DNA of 64,000 nt from Candidatus Rubrimentiphilum sp. (GCA_035710515.1 DASTDE010000004.1:653434-717433), one strand, 5' to 3'. Numbered from the stretch's first letter, positions 7,663 to 17,200 are shown. The notes: a model not told the origin generated them from the sequence alone. Made by a program: numbers and translations.

Positions 7663-9966
7663 TTACCGGCGGCGAACCGCGTGTTCAAGGATGTCGTTGA
7701 GCACCTTCGGATCGACGGCGTCCGGCCTACTAAAATTCAGCCGTGCGCTGATGGCCGAACCGTAGGCGGCTTTCGAGTTGAGCGCGTTCATGTCGATGCC
7801 CGGTTTTATTGCGGTATACGGCTTCGCGTTGACCGGCCGCGTCGCAAAGGTGTTGTAAAGCGGCTGCGTCGTGGTGTCGGCGACTGAAAGCGGTTGGAGC
7901 CCAAGCAGCAGTTCTATGGTACGCACGAAACTCACCGTCGAGTAATGCGAATGATCGACGCCGCCGCGCGCGTAGGCGCTGGCAACGTAAAACGTCGAAC
8001 GCTGATCGCTCACGTGGTCCGGGCCATTCTGCGCGTCGTCTTCGAGTACGAAGATTGCGGTGGATTTCCAATACCGGGAATGCGACACCGTATCGACGAG
8101 CTGTCCGACGGCCCAGTCGTTCATTGCGACGTACGCTTCCGGCGTCAGTTCGTTCGCCCTCGTGCCGGCGGTGTGATCGTTCGGCAGATAGAGGATCTCG
8201 AGTTGCGGCAGCTTTCCGTTTGCGACGAAGGCGTTGAACTCGCGCTTCCACTCATTAAAGCGATTCTGGTCGCTGTATTTGAGATTCCACCCAACGGAAG
8301 CGGAGTCGTAGTGCCCCTGCAGCGACGGATGATCCGTTGATGAGATCGGCGGCCCCGCGCTGATCGACATGTCCTCGCCGTAGTCGCGATACGTGATGCC
8401 TGCGCGCTTGGCCGCATCCCACAGGTAACCCGAATGCGGCACCGGCGCTCCCACGCCGTTTTGGGAATCGTAGCCCGCGCGGCGGTTGCCGTAATTTACG
8501 GGCCACATACGTTCGAGATAATCGTTCGCAGTCGCGGCGTCAGCCCAGTTGTGGCCGTCGGCGCTCACCTGCGCGTCCGCGTACGCGTTATCCAAGACGC
8601 CGAACCGTTGCGCGATGGCATGCTGATTCGGCGTGACCGCGCGCCCGAACATGACGAGCGATGCGTCGCCGTTGGCTTTGGGGATATCGCCCAACACTTG
8701 GTCGTACGAACGGTTTTCTTTGATGACGTAGATGACGTGCGAGATCGGGCCGTGCGGGCGCACGATCGTCGCCGCAGCCGCCCGCGGCGCCCACAGCGGC
8801 ATGAGATCGCTTAGGGCCTGCGCGGTCATGGCAGTAACGCGTTCGTAGGCGGCTCGCGGAATGGCGCGCACCGAGCCGACGGTTATCGCGGCGACGTAGC
8901 CGGGGCTGTTGCGCTTTCGCGGATCGAACTGTGGGTTCGCCGGAGACTTTTCGCCTTTGCCGTTGCTGACGTAGAGCGTCCCGCTCGCGCCCATCGCAAG
9001 ACCTGTCGGATACCAGCCGGCAGGAATATAGCCGATGACGCGGTCGTTGCGTAGATGCGCGACGGCATTCTCGCCGCCGAGACTGACGAACAGATCGTTT
9101 CCGTGAACAAGCAGCGCGTTCGGATTAGCGCCGTACCCGTTCACGCGTGCGGTTTTCATTCCAACGGGGATGTTTGCGATTCGCCTATTCGTACGCGTAT
9201 TTATGATAGCAACTGAATCGTTGTCGCATACAGCGACGTAGAGTTTGGATCCATCGCTTGACATCGCAAGGTCGCAGGGATGCGATCCGACGGCGATCTG
9301 TCGGATGACGCGGCCCGCTGCCGCGTCAACGAGTGCCACCGAGCTTTGCCCGCGCAGCGCGACATAGACGAATTTGCCATTCCCCGTACCGATGGCCGCG
9401 CCCGGATGCGAGCCCACGGCGATCGCGCGTTGTGCGACCGTTGGGCTGGCGGAGATCTGAGCGATCGTTATCGTGCCGCCTACCGGGCTATTGTGATCGT
9501 CGGCTGTGACGGCGAGCGGAATTGTCTGCGTGCCCTGACGCATGAAGATCAGCGAGACGGAAACCGGCCACGCGCCTTTGGCAAGCGAAAATGGTTGAAC
9601 GACGCCGCGCGCGATGTCGACGGCTTGAATCGCATCGGTTGCCGCGCCCGGAACGCAGACGAACGGCGTACACCACACCGGTTTCCCAAACGCACCGCTG
9701 AGCGGGATCGACTTGATCGTTTGCAGCGTTTTTGCATCGAGCAGACGCAGCGCGGCGGGATCGACGCCGGACTCGACGACGGCCAGGGTTTTACCGTCGG
9801 GTGAGAGCGCAATGCCTTGCGGCATGGTGCCCACGGTCGCCAGCGCGCCGGCAGGGGGCGTTAGGCGCCACCCGCTCGGCAATACCGTCTGCACAATGGC
9901 CGCGCCCGCGGCAACCCCAAATGCGGCCGCCCCAAGGGCGGCAAGAAAGATGAACCGTCGCAGCAT
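7663..9966 (-). CDS. Secreted YncE-like beta-propeller / phosphoesterase fusion
   Basis: A 767-residue exported protein. A hydrophobic N-terminal signal covers residues of about 1-27. Residues of about 40-370 form a YVTN/YncE-type propeller with repeats such as MPQGIALSPDGKTLAV, GKFVYVALRGQSSVALVD and CDLAMSSDGSKLYVAV. From about residue 410 an alkaline-phosphatase-superfamily phosphoesterase begins (HVIYVIKENRSYDQVLGD), with LPNDHTAGT and FVLEDDAQNGPDHVSD as metal-site candidates. This two-domain architecture is known in many bacteria. Its substrate is undefined, and phosphate scavenging or a phospholipase C-like role is possible. It sits 9 bases downstream of fdhD's start, on the same strand. 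Confidence 0.9.
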   Translation of the reverse strand: MLRRFIFLAALGAAAFGVAAGAAIVQTVLPSGWRLTPPAGALATVGTMPQGIALSPDGKTLAVVESGVDPAALRLLDAKTLQTIKSIPLSGAFGKPVWCTPFVCVPGAATDAIQAVDIARGVVQPFSLAKGAWPVSVSLIFMRQGTQTIPLAVTADDHNSPVGGTITIAQISASPTVAQRAIAVGSHPGAAIGTGNGKFVYVALRGQSSVALVDAAAGRVIRQIAVGSHPCDLAMSSDGSKLYVAVCDNDSVAIINTRTNRRIANIPVGMKTARVNGYGANPNALLVHGNDLFVSLGGENAVAHLRNDRVIGYIPAGWYPTGLAMGASGTLYVSNGKGEKSPANPQFDPRKRNSPGYVAAITVGSVRAIPRAAYERVTAMTAQALSDLMPLWAPRAAAATIVRPHGPISHVIYVIKENRSYDQVLGDIPKANGDASLVMFGRAVTPNQHAIAQRFGVLDNAYADAQVSADGHNWADAATANDYLERMWPVNYGNRRAGYDSQNGVGAPVPHSGYLWDAAKRAGITYRDYGEDMSISAGPPISSTDHPSLQGHYDSASVGWNLKYSDQNRFNEWKREFNAFVANGKLPQLEILYLPNDHTAGTRANELTPEAYVAMNDWAVGQLVDTVSHSRYWKSTAIFVLEDDAQNGPDHVSDQRSTFYVASAYARGGVDHSHYSTVSFVRTIELLLGLQPLSVADTTTQPLYNTFATRPVNAKPYTAIKPGIDMNALNSKAAYGSAISARLNFSRPDAVDPKVLNDILEHAVRRR

Positions 9967-10085
9967 GCGGGTCGTTTCTCCTTATGGCGCAGGGGAGCCC
10001 CTGCCGGGAGTCTGCCATTGGCCGCTTGGCCGGAGGACGGGGCGGGGTATACCGGAATCGAGCCTGCGATAAGGAGCCGCGAAAA

Positions 10086-11033
10086 GTGAACCTGAGCGAA
10101 CTCACCGTATACGCCGGCGGCGAATTCCGGAACTACGACGACGCCAAAATCGGTCTCTTGACCCACGGACTGCAATATGGAACCGGGTGCTTCGAAGGCA
10201 TTCGGGGCTATTGGGCGCCGGGAGATCGCGAGCTCTATCTTGTCCAGTTGCGCGAACATTTCGAACGCTTGGCGATCAGCGCGAAGATCCTGTTGATGAA
10301 AATGCCGCACTCCGTCGACGAACTGATCGAAATCACGTCGGATCTCTGTGCGCGCAACCGTTTTGAAAGCAACACGTACGTTCGGCCATGCATGTTCAAG
10401 TCTGCCGAAGACATCGGCGTGCGCCTACATAACGTGCATGAATCTCTTGCGATTGTCGCAATTCCATACAACATGGATTACCTGGATGCCGGCGGCGTGG
10501 CCGCGGGAACCAGTTCATGGCGCCGTGCCGACGATTCGGCTGCACCACCACGCGCGAAGATCACCGGGCTCTATGTGAACAGCGCGCTTGCGAAGAGCGA
10601 AGCAATTGCCAATGGCTACGACGAGGCGATCATGCTTTCGCACGACGGTCACCTGGCCGAGGGCTCGGCCGAAAATATTTTCCTAGTTAAAAACGGCGTG
10701 CTGCTCACGCCGGATCCGTCGCAGAACGTGTTGGAGGGCTGCACGCGGCGCTTAATCCTCGACGTTGCAAAGCGCGAGTTTGGTATCGAAGTCGTCGAAC
10801 GCGCGATTGACCGCAGCGAACTCTACGGGGCCGAAGAGATCTTTTTCACCGGCACGGGGGTCGGCATTGTTCACGTGAAATCCGTCGACCGGCGCGCTGT
10901 GGCTGACGAACAAATGGGCCCGGTAACTCGAAAACTCGCCGGTTTCTACGACCGGTTCGTCCACGGCCAAGAGCCGAAATACCGGGAACTGCTGACGCCG
11001 GTCTACGCCGGCCGGGCTGTCGCTACGGCGTAG
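10086..11033 (+). CDS. ilvE: Branched-chain amino acid aminotransferase (class IV, PLP)
   Basis: A 315-residue fold-type IV aminotransferase that interconverts Leu/Ile/Val and their 2-oxo acids. It carries GLQYGTGCFEGIRGYW near the N terminus, TYVRPCMFKS, the PLP Lys in PRAKITGLYVNSALAK, EAIMLSHDGHLAEGSAENIF and the C-terminal FFTGTGVGI phosphate loop. The GTG at 10086 was chosen because AAGGAG lies 9 bases upstream. The longer frame has no homologous residues before it. It is a single gene, convergent with the serine hydrolase (11-base overlap). The nearest named relative could also be a D-amino-acid transaminase, but the motif set favours IlvE. Confidence 0.93.
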   Translation: MNLSELTVYAGGEFRNYDDAKIGLLTHGLQYGTGCFEGIRGYWAPGDRELYLVQLREHFERLAISAKILLMKMPHSVDELIEITSDLCARNRFESNTYVRPCMFKSAEDIGVRLHNVHESLAIVAIPYNMDYLDAGGVAAGTSSWRRADDSAAPPRAKITGLYVNSALAKSEAIANGYDEAIMLSHDGHLAEGSAENIFLVKNGVLLTPDPSQNVLEGCTRRLILDVAKREFGIEVVERAIDRSELYGAEEIFFTGTGVGIVHVKSVDRRAVADEQMGPVTRKLAGFYDRFVHGQEPKYRELLTPVYAGRAVATA

Positions 11034-12018
11034 ACTCGGGGTTGGGCGTAGCCGGGACGGGGGTCTGCGGCGCCCACATCGGCACGTCATCGTTCGATTC
11101 GGTCGCGACCGGCGGCTGCGCCGGGCCATCGAAACCATTGAGCGCACGCCATTTGCCGAACTGCTGAAGATGCGAGTATGCCATGCTCGAAACGCGGCGG
11201 ATGAAGCGCCGTCCGGCCGAGAGCGTTGGGAGATGCGTCGTCATGACGGCAATCACATACGCGCCGTTTGAAGCATAGACGATACCGACGTCGTTGAGCG
11301 TGTCATCGAGCGATCCGGTCTTATGTGCGATCGGAATCTCAGGCAACGACGCGGGAATCAGCGAATTGATCTCTTGCCGTTCGAGGATCGCAATCATCTG
11401 TTGCGACGACCATTCATCGACAAGTTTGTTTTGCGCCATGCCGGTCAGCAAGCGCACCATGTCCGCGGGACTCGTGCGTAACGTGTTGCGGATGCTCCAG
11501 CCGGCCGTGTGAATATAATCTGACAGCCGCGTATGATGCAAGCCGAGCTCCCGCATCGTGTCATTGATGTGCGTGCGTCCGACCAAGCGAATCAACATAT
11601 TGGCGGCAGTATTATCGCTGACCGCGATCATTTGCGTCAGCAATTCCGAGACCGGGAACGTCGAGCCGACCGGCGCGTCGGCGATCGCGCCCGAACCCCA
11701 ATCGCGATCGCGGGGCATCAGCGTCACGCGATGATTCAAATCGAAGCTGCCCGCCTGCAGTTGCTTGAACACTTCCACCATGACGGGAATCTTTATCGTG
11801 GAGGCGGCCGGCATCACCGCGTTAGCGTTGATCGAGGAGACCAAGCCCGTTCCGAGGTCCTTGACTTCCATGGCGACGTGACCCGGGGCGCGGCCGCATG
11901 CGCGCGCCATCGTAGCCTGCAAATCTGCAAGCGGCGCGGGCAATGACATCGCGTTTGCCGGTTGAGCGTACGAACCCGCGATCGCCGCCACCGCAAAAAT
12001 AGCTAGGATATGCCGCAC
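11023..12018 (-). CDS. Secreted serine hydrolase of the class A beta-lactamase fold
   Basis: A 331-residue protein with a signal peptide (cleavage likely after AQPANA, near residue 23). The penicillin-binding motifs are present: STIK with Ser73 and Lys76, SDN at 134-136, and KTGS from 233. The omega-loop region after LGLHHTRLSDY contains no Glu where class A enzymes have ExxLN, so the general base for deacylation seems missing. A Pro-rich tail follows from about residue 300. It fits the Beta-lactamase2 family better than a true resistance enzyme. A role as a DD-peptidase, esterase or penicillin-binding-like protein is more likely. Confidence 0.85.
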   Translation of the reverse strand: MRHILAIFAVAAIAGSYAQPANAMSLPAPLADLQATMARACGRAPGHVAMEVKDLGTGLVSSINANAVMPAASTIKIPVMVEVFKQLQAGSFDLNHRVTLMPRDRDWGSGAIADAPVGSTFPVSELLTQMIAVSDNTAANMLIRLVGRTHINDTMRELGLHHTRLSDYIHTAGWSIRNTLRTSPADMVRLLTGMAQNKLVDEWSSQQMIAILERQEINSLIPASLPEIPIAHKTGSLDDTLNDVGIVYASNGAYVIAVMTTHLPTLSAGRRFIRRVSSMAYSHLQQFGKWRALNGFDGPAQPPVATESNDDVPMWAPQTPVPATPNPESTP

Positions 12019-12067
12019 GGTTGGCTCCTATGCTGTTATTGTCGGCTAACTTCGAGGCAGTCCTTAA

Positions 12068-12160
12068 TCTGTCATCCTCTGGCCCGGCGTGTCATCCCGA
12101 GCCCTAGTGTCATGGTGAGCCTGTCGAACCACAGCCGAGCCTGTCGAGGCGGGCTTTAAA
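12068..12160. repeat. Dispersed intergenic repeat, copy A
   Basis: This gap contains three successive GTCATCC/GTCATGG words, then a run matching the element at 41923-42102: GTGTCATGGTGAGC, a one-base change, then TGTCGAACCAC and GAGC. It lies between the serine hydrolase and the orphan gene, has no start-to-stop frame of interest and looks like a decayed or partial member of that repeat family. The terminal inverted repeats seen in the second copy are not recognisable here. Confidence 0.65.
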
Positions 12161-12188
12161 GGGCCGGATGCGCGCTGCTACGCTGTGC

Positions 12189-13808
12189 TCAACAATTAAG
12201 GGGCTCGACTGCAACGCTCCAGGTTGATGTCTCGATCCGGTAATTTCGATAATATCCGCAAGGCAGGTTATCGGCATTTCTCGGCACGGTCCGCGGTAGA
12301 TAAACCTCATAGTATGTTGTGTCCGGTTTCGAATGGGATCGATCGAAGTTGCGCTGTTGGATCGTGAAGTTTGCTGAACGGAGATCTTCAAGAGGCGCTA
12401 GCACGTCGAGCGCCCCCGAAAGCATCTTGTTGTAAAGAATAATCAGAGCTTTGGCGTCAAGCGCGGACATGCCTATACCGTTACCGTCAAAAGAAAACGG
12501 CATCATCCCTTTCAGGTCGGTCACAGCGCCCGTCTGTTCGTCGACCTGGTAGGTCAATACGTTTCCATTATGGTCGCGAGCGAGAATAACATTGATTTTA
12601 CCGTTCTTAGTGCCGACCTCAACTTGCTGACTCGCGAGCGCCACATTGTCGAGGCTAGCGAGCTCACCTCCAAGCGATGTGCTAAGCGCGTGTACGGCTT
12701 GTCCGGGCAGCGTGATGTAATCTAAGGACGGATCTCGCAGCATGGCTTCGATTTTGATCCGCCTGGAATCGCTGATGCCTGACTCTACGAAGATCCGGTC
12801 GAGCGCGGCGTAATCCGAAGGCGCTCCGCAGGGAGCAACTTTGCCAAGAAGATCAAGGCTCGTTTCAAAAATGCTTGTTGAGAGATCATCGAGTTGCTTG
12901 ACCTTGCGATAGTCTTCGTAGCTGACCCGATAACGTTCCAGATCTTGTAACTCTTTAGCACGAACCGCGGCGTTCTGCTCCTGCGTGCGAGTCAGATCGC
13001 AATATCCCGGGATAAGGACGCTCATAGCCCGATTGTCGAGCCGCAGCTGCGGACAGGGCAGGCGTTTGTCGGGATCAAACTTTGGGTCGTACGCATCTTC
13101 GATCGCGCGCAGCACTTGCGCCCACCCACTGACGAACGTGCGACGCTTCAAAGTGAAAGCGCCCACTCGAAACAGGTGCACATCGAGTGTTCCCTGCATC
13201 GCGTAAATCGCGGTTCGCAAATCATCTAGCGCGCGGGAGCGTCTGTAAGCTTGGAGCTTGTCTAGCGCGTCCTCGACGCGACCTTCGATCGTCGTCGCGA
13301 GTTGAATCGCGCTAATATTTACTACTAACGAGGCATTATGCAGATCGACGGTTAGCACTCCGTTTTTGAATATCGACGGTAGATGAGCCAGATCGAACTG
13401 AGGCTCGGAGGTGCCGCCGGTTGCGCCTGTCTGTATGTTGTAGTTGCTGGCGATTCTCGTTTGCAGGCCATAATGCGCGGTCGGCATCGGTTTGGCGATG
13501 TTCAGAATGAGCTTCGGAGTGCCGTAGAAATGAACGACGCCAGCCGGTCCGCTCAGCGCGATCGTGAGTTGATAATAGGGCGCGTAGTTGGCGTTGCCGC
13601 CGAAAGGCTGGACGCCCAAAAGTTCTACTCCGACCGGCCCGTTGGCTTCGATGTGAATGTGTTCACCATCAGGCATGTCACTGGCGGGATAGACGAGCTG
13701 CGCGCTTACTCCGTCGGCACTGGGTATTTGTATAGTTCCGCCGCGCCGATCGAGCGTTGAATCGACCTGTCGCGTGACAATCGCCGGCGGCGCAGACGCG
13801 ATAATCAT
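12189..13808 (-). CDS. Orphan protein of unknown function, lower GC than neighbours
   Basis: A protein of about 539 residues from the ATG at 13808 (a TTG at 13847 is the alternative). The N-terminal 110 residues are beta-rich, with GGTIQIPSADGVSAQLVYPA and LTIALSGPAGVVHFYG. The centre is helical and charged (LDKLQAYRRSRALDDLRTAIYAMQGT, KELQDLERYRVSYEDYRKVKQ). The C terminus is beta-like with several Cys. I see no signal peptide, although the N-terminal repeat style is one I would expect in secreted proteins, so the leader may have been lost. Codon use is visibly more AT-rich than in flanking genes, suggesting transfer. It follows the ABC importer on the same strand but has no obvious functional link. 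Confidence 0.65.
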   Translation of the reverse strand: MIIASAPPAIVTRQVDSTLDRRGGTIQIPSADGVSAQLVYPASDMPDGEHIHIEANGPVGVELLGVQPFGGNANYAPYYQLTIALSGPAGVVHFYGTPKLILNIAKPMPTAHYGLQTRIASNYNIQTGATGGTSEPQFDLAHLPSIFKNGVLTVDLHNASLVVNISAIQLATTIEGRVEDALDKLQAYRRSRALDDLRTAIYAMQGTLDVHLFRVGAFTLKRRTFVSGWAQVLRAIEDAYDPKFDPDKRLPCPQLRLDNRAMSVLIPGYCDLTRTQEQNAAVRAKELQDLERYRVSYEDYRKVKQLDDLSTSIFETSLDLLGKVAPCGAPSDYAALDRIFVESGISDSRRIKIEAMLRDPSLDYITLPGQAVHALSTSLGGELASLDNVALASQQVEVGTKNGKINVILARDHNGNVLTYQVDEQTGAVTDLKGMMPFSFDGNGIGMSALDAKALIILYNKMLSGALDVLAPLEDLRSANFTIQQRNFDRSHSKPDTTYYEVYLPRTVPRNADNLPCGYYRNYRIETSTWSVAVEPLNC

Positions 13809-13860
13809 TTTGTATCCATTACGGATTGAGGTCCATTCGCGTGACAAACGCGAGAAAGCT

Positions 13861-14763
13861 TTAGTACGGTACTCCGTCTGCCGCGGGCGCGCGCACGCGA
13901 CCTACGAGACCCGCTATCGCAAAGAGGGCGGCAAGATATGGAAGCGCCTGCATGGCGTCGCTGGGAAGCCAACTGATACGACCTTGCAGCACGTATTGCA
14001 GCGCTTCGAAGAAGCCGAAGAAGACGGCAGCGCCGGTCGCGCCCCACGGAGTCCAGCGTCCGAAGATCACAGCCGCCAGCGCGATGAATCCGCGTCCCGC
14101 GGTCATGCCGTCGGAATACAGGTTGACTTCGCAAATCGATAAGAACGCGCCGCCCAAGCCGGCGAGTGCGCCGCTGACGATCACGCTATAGAGACGCAAC
14201 CGCAGCGGATCCAAACCGGCGTCGGTAACCGCGCGCGGATTTTCGCCGCATGCTTGAATGCGCAGCCCCCACGGCGTGCGATAGATGAACCAATTCAAAC
14301 CGAACGCGCACAGTACGGCGAGCACGATGAATGCGGCTTCGCCCGTCGTCACTTGCGGCAGGAACGGAACGCCTCCCGATCCGAGTTGGTTGACTTGCGG
14401 GCTCGCGCCAGGCTGATTGAAGATCAGCACCAAGCCGTATGCTGCTCCGCCCAACGCGACCAAGTTGATGCCGACGCCGGCCACAATTTGATCGACTTTA
14501 AAGAACGTCGCCGCGAATCCCAAAATGAAGCCGAGGAAAGCCCCGAAGAAGATGCCGGCGAGCAGTCCAATGATCGGACTCCCCGTCATATTCGTAAAGA
14601 CGACCGCGCTGAAAGCGCCGGCGGTCATCATGCCTTCCAAACCGATGTTCACGACGCCCGAACGCTCAGAGATCACGCCGCCCAGCGCCGCGTACACGAT
14701 CGGCACCGACTTGATCAGCGTCAAGAACAGAAGGGTCAGCGCGAGCGAAATGCCGGAACTCAT
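13861..14763 (-). CDS. BMP-type ABC importer permease 2 (NupQ/YufQ-like)
   Basis: A 300-residue membrane permease with the family hallmark ALGGVISERSGVVNIGLEGMM near residues 25-45, followed by about eight helices and the cytoplasmic coupling segment RTPWGLRIQACGENPRAV. This family pairs with BMP lipoproteins and imports nucleosides or related compounds. The ATG at 14763 was chosen because it overlaps the upstream permease stop (ATGA). The residues coded further upstream are not permease-like. It is the last transporter gene of the operon. Confidence 0.93.
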   Translation of the reverse strand: MSSGISLALTLLFLTLIKSVPIVYAALGGVISERSGVVNIGLEGMMTAGAFSAVVFTNMTGSPIIGLLAGIFFGAFLGFILGFAATFFKVDQIVAGVGINLVALGGAAYGLVLIFNQPGASPQVNQLGSGGVPFLPQVTTGEAAFIVLAVLCAFGLNWFIYRTPWGLRIQACGENPRAVTDAGLDPLRLRLYSVIVSGALAGLGGAFLSICEVNLYSDGMTAGRGFIALAAVIFGRWTPWGATGAAVFFGFFEALQYVLQGRISWLPSDAMQALPYLAALFAIAGLVGRVRAPAADGVPY

Positions 14764-15803
14764 ATCGGTGCCGTCGCGCGCGACGCGAAGTAGCGCCGCG
14801 CGGCCAAAACAAGGATGATCAAGCCTTCGATAACGCGGATCGCGTCTTTCGGAACGCCCGCATTGGCTTGCATCATAAGGCCGCCGGCCTCCAGGATGCC
14901 GAAACCGAACGCTGCGACGCACACCCACAGCGGATTCAGATCGCCCACCAGCGCGACCGCAATGGCAGTGTAGCCGTAACCCGGCGAGAGTGAGGTATTA
15001 AAGCGGTGCAGCACGCCGGTGACGATCGCGGCTCCGCCCAAACCGGCGACCGCTCCCGACAAGGTGAGCGCGATGAGGGTCATGCGCGGCATGTTGATGC
15101 CGCTGCGGCGCGCCGCCTCGGGCGCTTCACCCGCCGCGCGCAGCTCGTAACCGAAAACCGTTCGGGTAAAGACGAAGCGAATAACGAGCGCCGTTGCGAT
15201 CGCGATCAAGATCGAAATCGTCAACCGCGTGTCGCCGAAGCTGATCCCGAAGATCGTCGGAAAAGCGGGAAGCCAGTTGTTTGGAAGCAACGGCGCGGTC
15301 TCGGCGCCGGATGCGAGCGGGCTCTTCAGCGGTCCCGCAACTAGATATCCCGTAAGCGAGAGCGCGACGAAGTTCAGCATCAGTGTCGAGATGATCTCGC
15401 TGGCGTTAAAGCGCGCGCGTAACCAGCCCGCGATGCCGCCCCAGATTCCGCCGCCCACCATGCCGAGCAGCAACAGCACGAAGACCGTCATCCACTGCGG
15501 TCCGGCGAAATGCGCGCCGACCGCACCGGCCAGCAAGCCGCCCATCAGCAGTTGGCCCTCGGCACCGATGTTGAACAGGCCCGCGCGGAATGCGAGCGAG
15601 ACTCCGAGCGCGGGAAAGAGCAGCGCAGTAGTTTGCACCAGCGTCTCGGCGATTGGGCGGCGGCCGCCGAGCGATCCGCGCAACAGCCAGTAGAATCCGT
15701 CGACCGGATTGACGCCGGCGATCAACATGGCCAGCGCGGCCAAAACAAACGCAAGCAGCAGCGCTCCGGCCGGTCCGGCCAGCAAACGCAGGACGACTCT
15801 CAC
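14760..15803 (-). CDS. BMP-type ABC importer permease 1 (NupP/YufP-like)
   Basis: A 347-residue permease with about ten helices. The conserved ALFPALGVSLAFRAGLFNIGAEGQLLMGG and the EAA-like loop TVFGYELRAAGEAPEAARRSGIN identify the branched-chain/nucleoside permease family. The start is GTG at 15803, which overlaps the stop of the ATPase gene (GTGA), and the gene overlaps the next permease by 4 bases. It would form a heterodimeric channel with the product of 13861-14763. Confidence 0.94.
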   Translation of the reverse strand: MRVVLRLLAGPAGALLLAFVLAALAMLIAGVNPVDGFYWLLRGSLGGRRPIAETLVQTTALLFPALGVSLAFRAGLFNIGAEGQLLMGGLLAGAVGAHFAGPQWMTVFVLLLLGMVGGGIWGGIAGWLRARFNASEIISTLMLNFVALSLTGYLVAGPLKSPLASGAETAPLLPNNWLPAFPTIFGISFGDTRLTISILIAIATALVIRFVFTRTVFGYELRAAGEAPEAARRSGINMPRMTLIALTLSGAVAGLGGAAIVTGVLHRFNTSLSPGYGYTAIAVALVGDLNPLWVCVAAFGFGILEAGGLMMQANAGVPKDAIRVIEGLIILVLAARRYFASRATAPI

Positions 15804-17200
15804 GTCAATCCCGCCATCAAGCGCCCGATCTTGCCGCGGTCGATCTCAGCGCCGGTGAACGATCCCGTCACTTTGCCGCGGAACATGACGAGCACGCGAT
15901 CGGCCAGCGCCAGAATTTCGTCGAGCTCGAATGAGATCAGCAAGATCGCGCAGCCTCTATTACGCGCTTCGATAAGTCGCGACTGCACGAGCGCCGCGGC
16001 CCCGACGTCGATGCCGCGCGTCGGCTGATAGGCGAGTACGAAACGCGGATCGCCGATGAGCGCGCGGCCCACGAGCAGCTTTTGCTGGTTGCCGCCCGAG
16101 AGCGTCTTGACGCTCACGTCGAGCGAAGCGGCGCGCACATCGAAACGCTCGACGATCGCCGCCGCGTCGGCGCGCGCGGCGCGCCAATCGGTCAGCGCGC
16201 CTTTGCGCATGCCGGGGAGATTCTGGCGGCCGAGAATCGCGTTCTCGACGATCGACCAATTCAACACCAGGCCTTCGTGGTGGCGATCTTGCGGGACGAT
16301 GCCGATGTTCTTGCGATGGCGCAGCGCCCCGGCGTCGCCGTCGAGTTCGATGCTGCCGGTGTACGGAATCATGCCGGCGATGGCGTCGGCCAGCGCGGTC
16401 TGTCCGTTGCCTTCGACGCCGGCGATGCCGACGATCTCGCCCGCGTGCACGTCGAACGACAAGTCCGCGATCGTCGTCGTATCGGATCCGGCGCTGACGT
16501 CGCGTACGGCCAAGCACGGCGCGACTCCGGTCGCGTCCCGTTGCGCAACCTGCGGCAGCTCACCGCCGACCATCGCGCGCGCGATGGCGTCAACGCTGGT
16601 CTCCGCCGTTTCGAAGTGCGCCACAATCTTGCCGTGCCGCATGACGCTCACGCGCGTGGTGTAGTCGATCACTTCTTGCAATTTGTGCGTGACGACGAGG
16701 ATCGCGGTTCCGCGCTTGGCGAGCTGCACGACGGTGGCGAAAAGCGTTGCAATCTCGGCCGGCGCAAGCGCGGCGGTCGGCTCATCGAGCAGCAGTACCG
16801 ATGGCTCGCGCTCGAGTTCGCGCAGCAGTTCGACGCGCTGCTGGACGCCGATGGGCAGTTCTTCAACGAATGCGTCAGGATCGATGGCCAAGCCGTTGCG
16901 TTCGGCGAGTTCGGCGACGCGTGACCGCGCCTTGTCGACGTCCACCACCGCGCCTTTGCGCGGTTCGCGGCCGAGCATGATGTTCTGCCACACACGCAGA
17001 CGGCCGACGAGTTCGAAGTGCTGATGAACTAAGCCGACGGTGCCGTTGGCCTCGATGGTTCCGGCGTCGGGCTTAACTGCTCCGAAGGCGATGTTCGCGA
17101 GCGTCGATTTGCCGGCGCCGTTTTCACCCACCAGCGCATGGATCTCCCCGGGCAGCAGATCGAGGTCGACGCCGTCCACTGCGACGACGCCGGGGTACAC
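15800..17200 (-). CDS. BMP-type ABC importer double ATPase (NupO/RbsA-like)
   Basis: At least 466 residues with two nucleotide-binding domains. NBD1 has GENGAGKST, the signature-like PIGVQQRVEL, LLLDEPTAAL and VVTHKLQEV. NBD2 has the usual degenerate Walker A GVEGNGQTAL, a canonical LSGGNQQK and LAYQPTRGIDVGA. The start is in doubt. The GTG at 17200 leaves out the first strand, while homology continues upstream (LRLRGIRK before VYPGVVAVDG). The only ribosome site, GGAGG at 17230-17234, is 29 bases from that GTG but 11 bases from an in-frame CTG at 17216-17218. It lies in one operon with the lipoprotein and both permeases. Confidence 0.94.
   Translation of the reverse strand: MYPGVVAVDGVDLDLLPGEIHALVGENGAGKSTLANIAFGAVKPDAGTIEANGTVGLVHQHFELVGRLRVWQNIMLGREPRKGAVVDVDKARSRVAELAERNGLAIDPDAFVEELPIGVQQRVELLRELEREPSVLLLDEPTAALAPAEIATLFATVVQLAKRGTAILVVTHKLQEVIDYTTRVSVMRHGKIVAHFETAETSVDAIARAMVGGELPQVAQRDATGVAPCLAVRDVSAGSDTTTIADLSFDVHAGEIVGIAGVEGNGQTALADAIAGMIPYTGSIELDGDAGALRHRKNIGIVPQDRHHEGLVLNWSIVENAILGRQNLPGMRKGALTDWRAARADAAAIVERFDVRAASLDVSVKTLSGGNQQKLLVGRALIGDPRFVLAYQPTRGIDVGAAALVQSRLIEARNRGCAILLISFELDEILALADRVLVMFRGKVTGSFTGAEIDRGKIGRLMAGLT

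Noticed and set aside
11023-12018. Annotation as an antibiotic-resistance beta-lactamase
   Set aside because: The deacylation Glu motif is not found, so hydrolysis of beta-lactams cannot be claimed.
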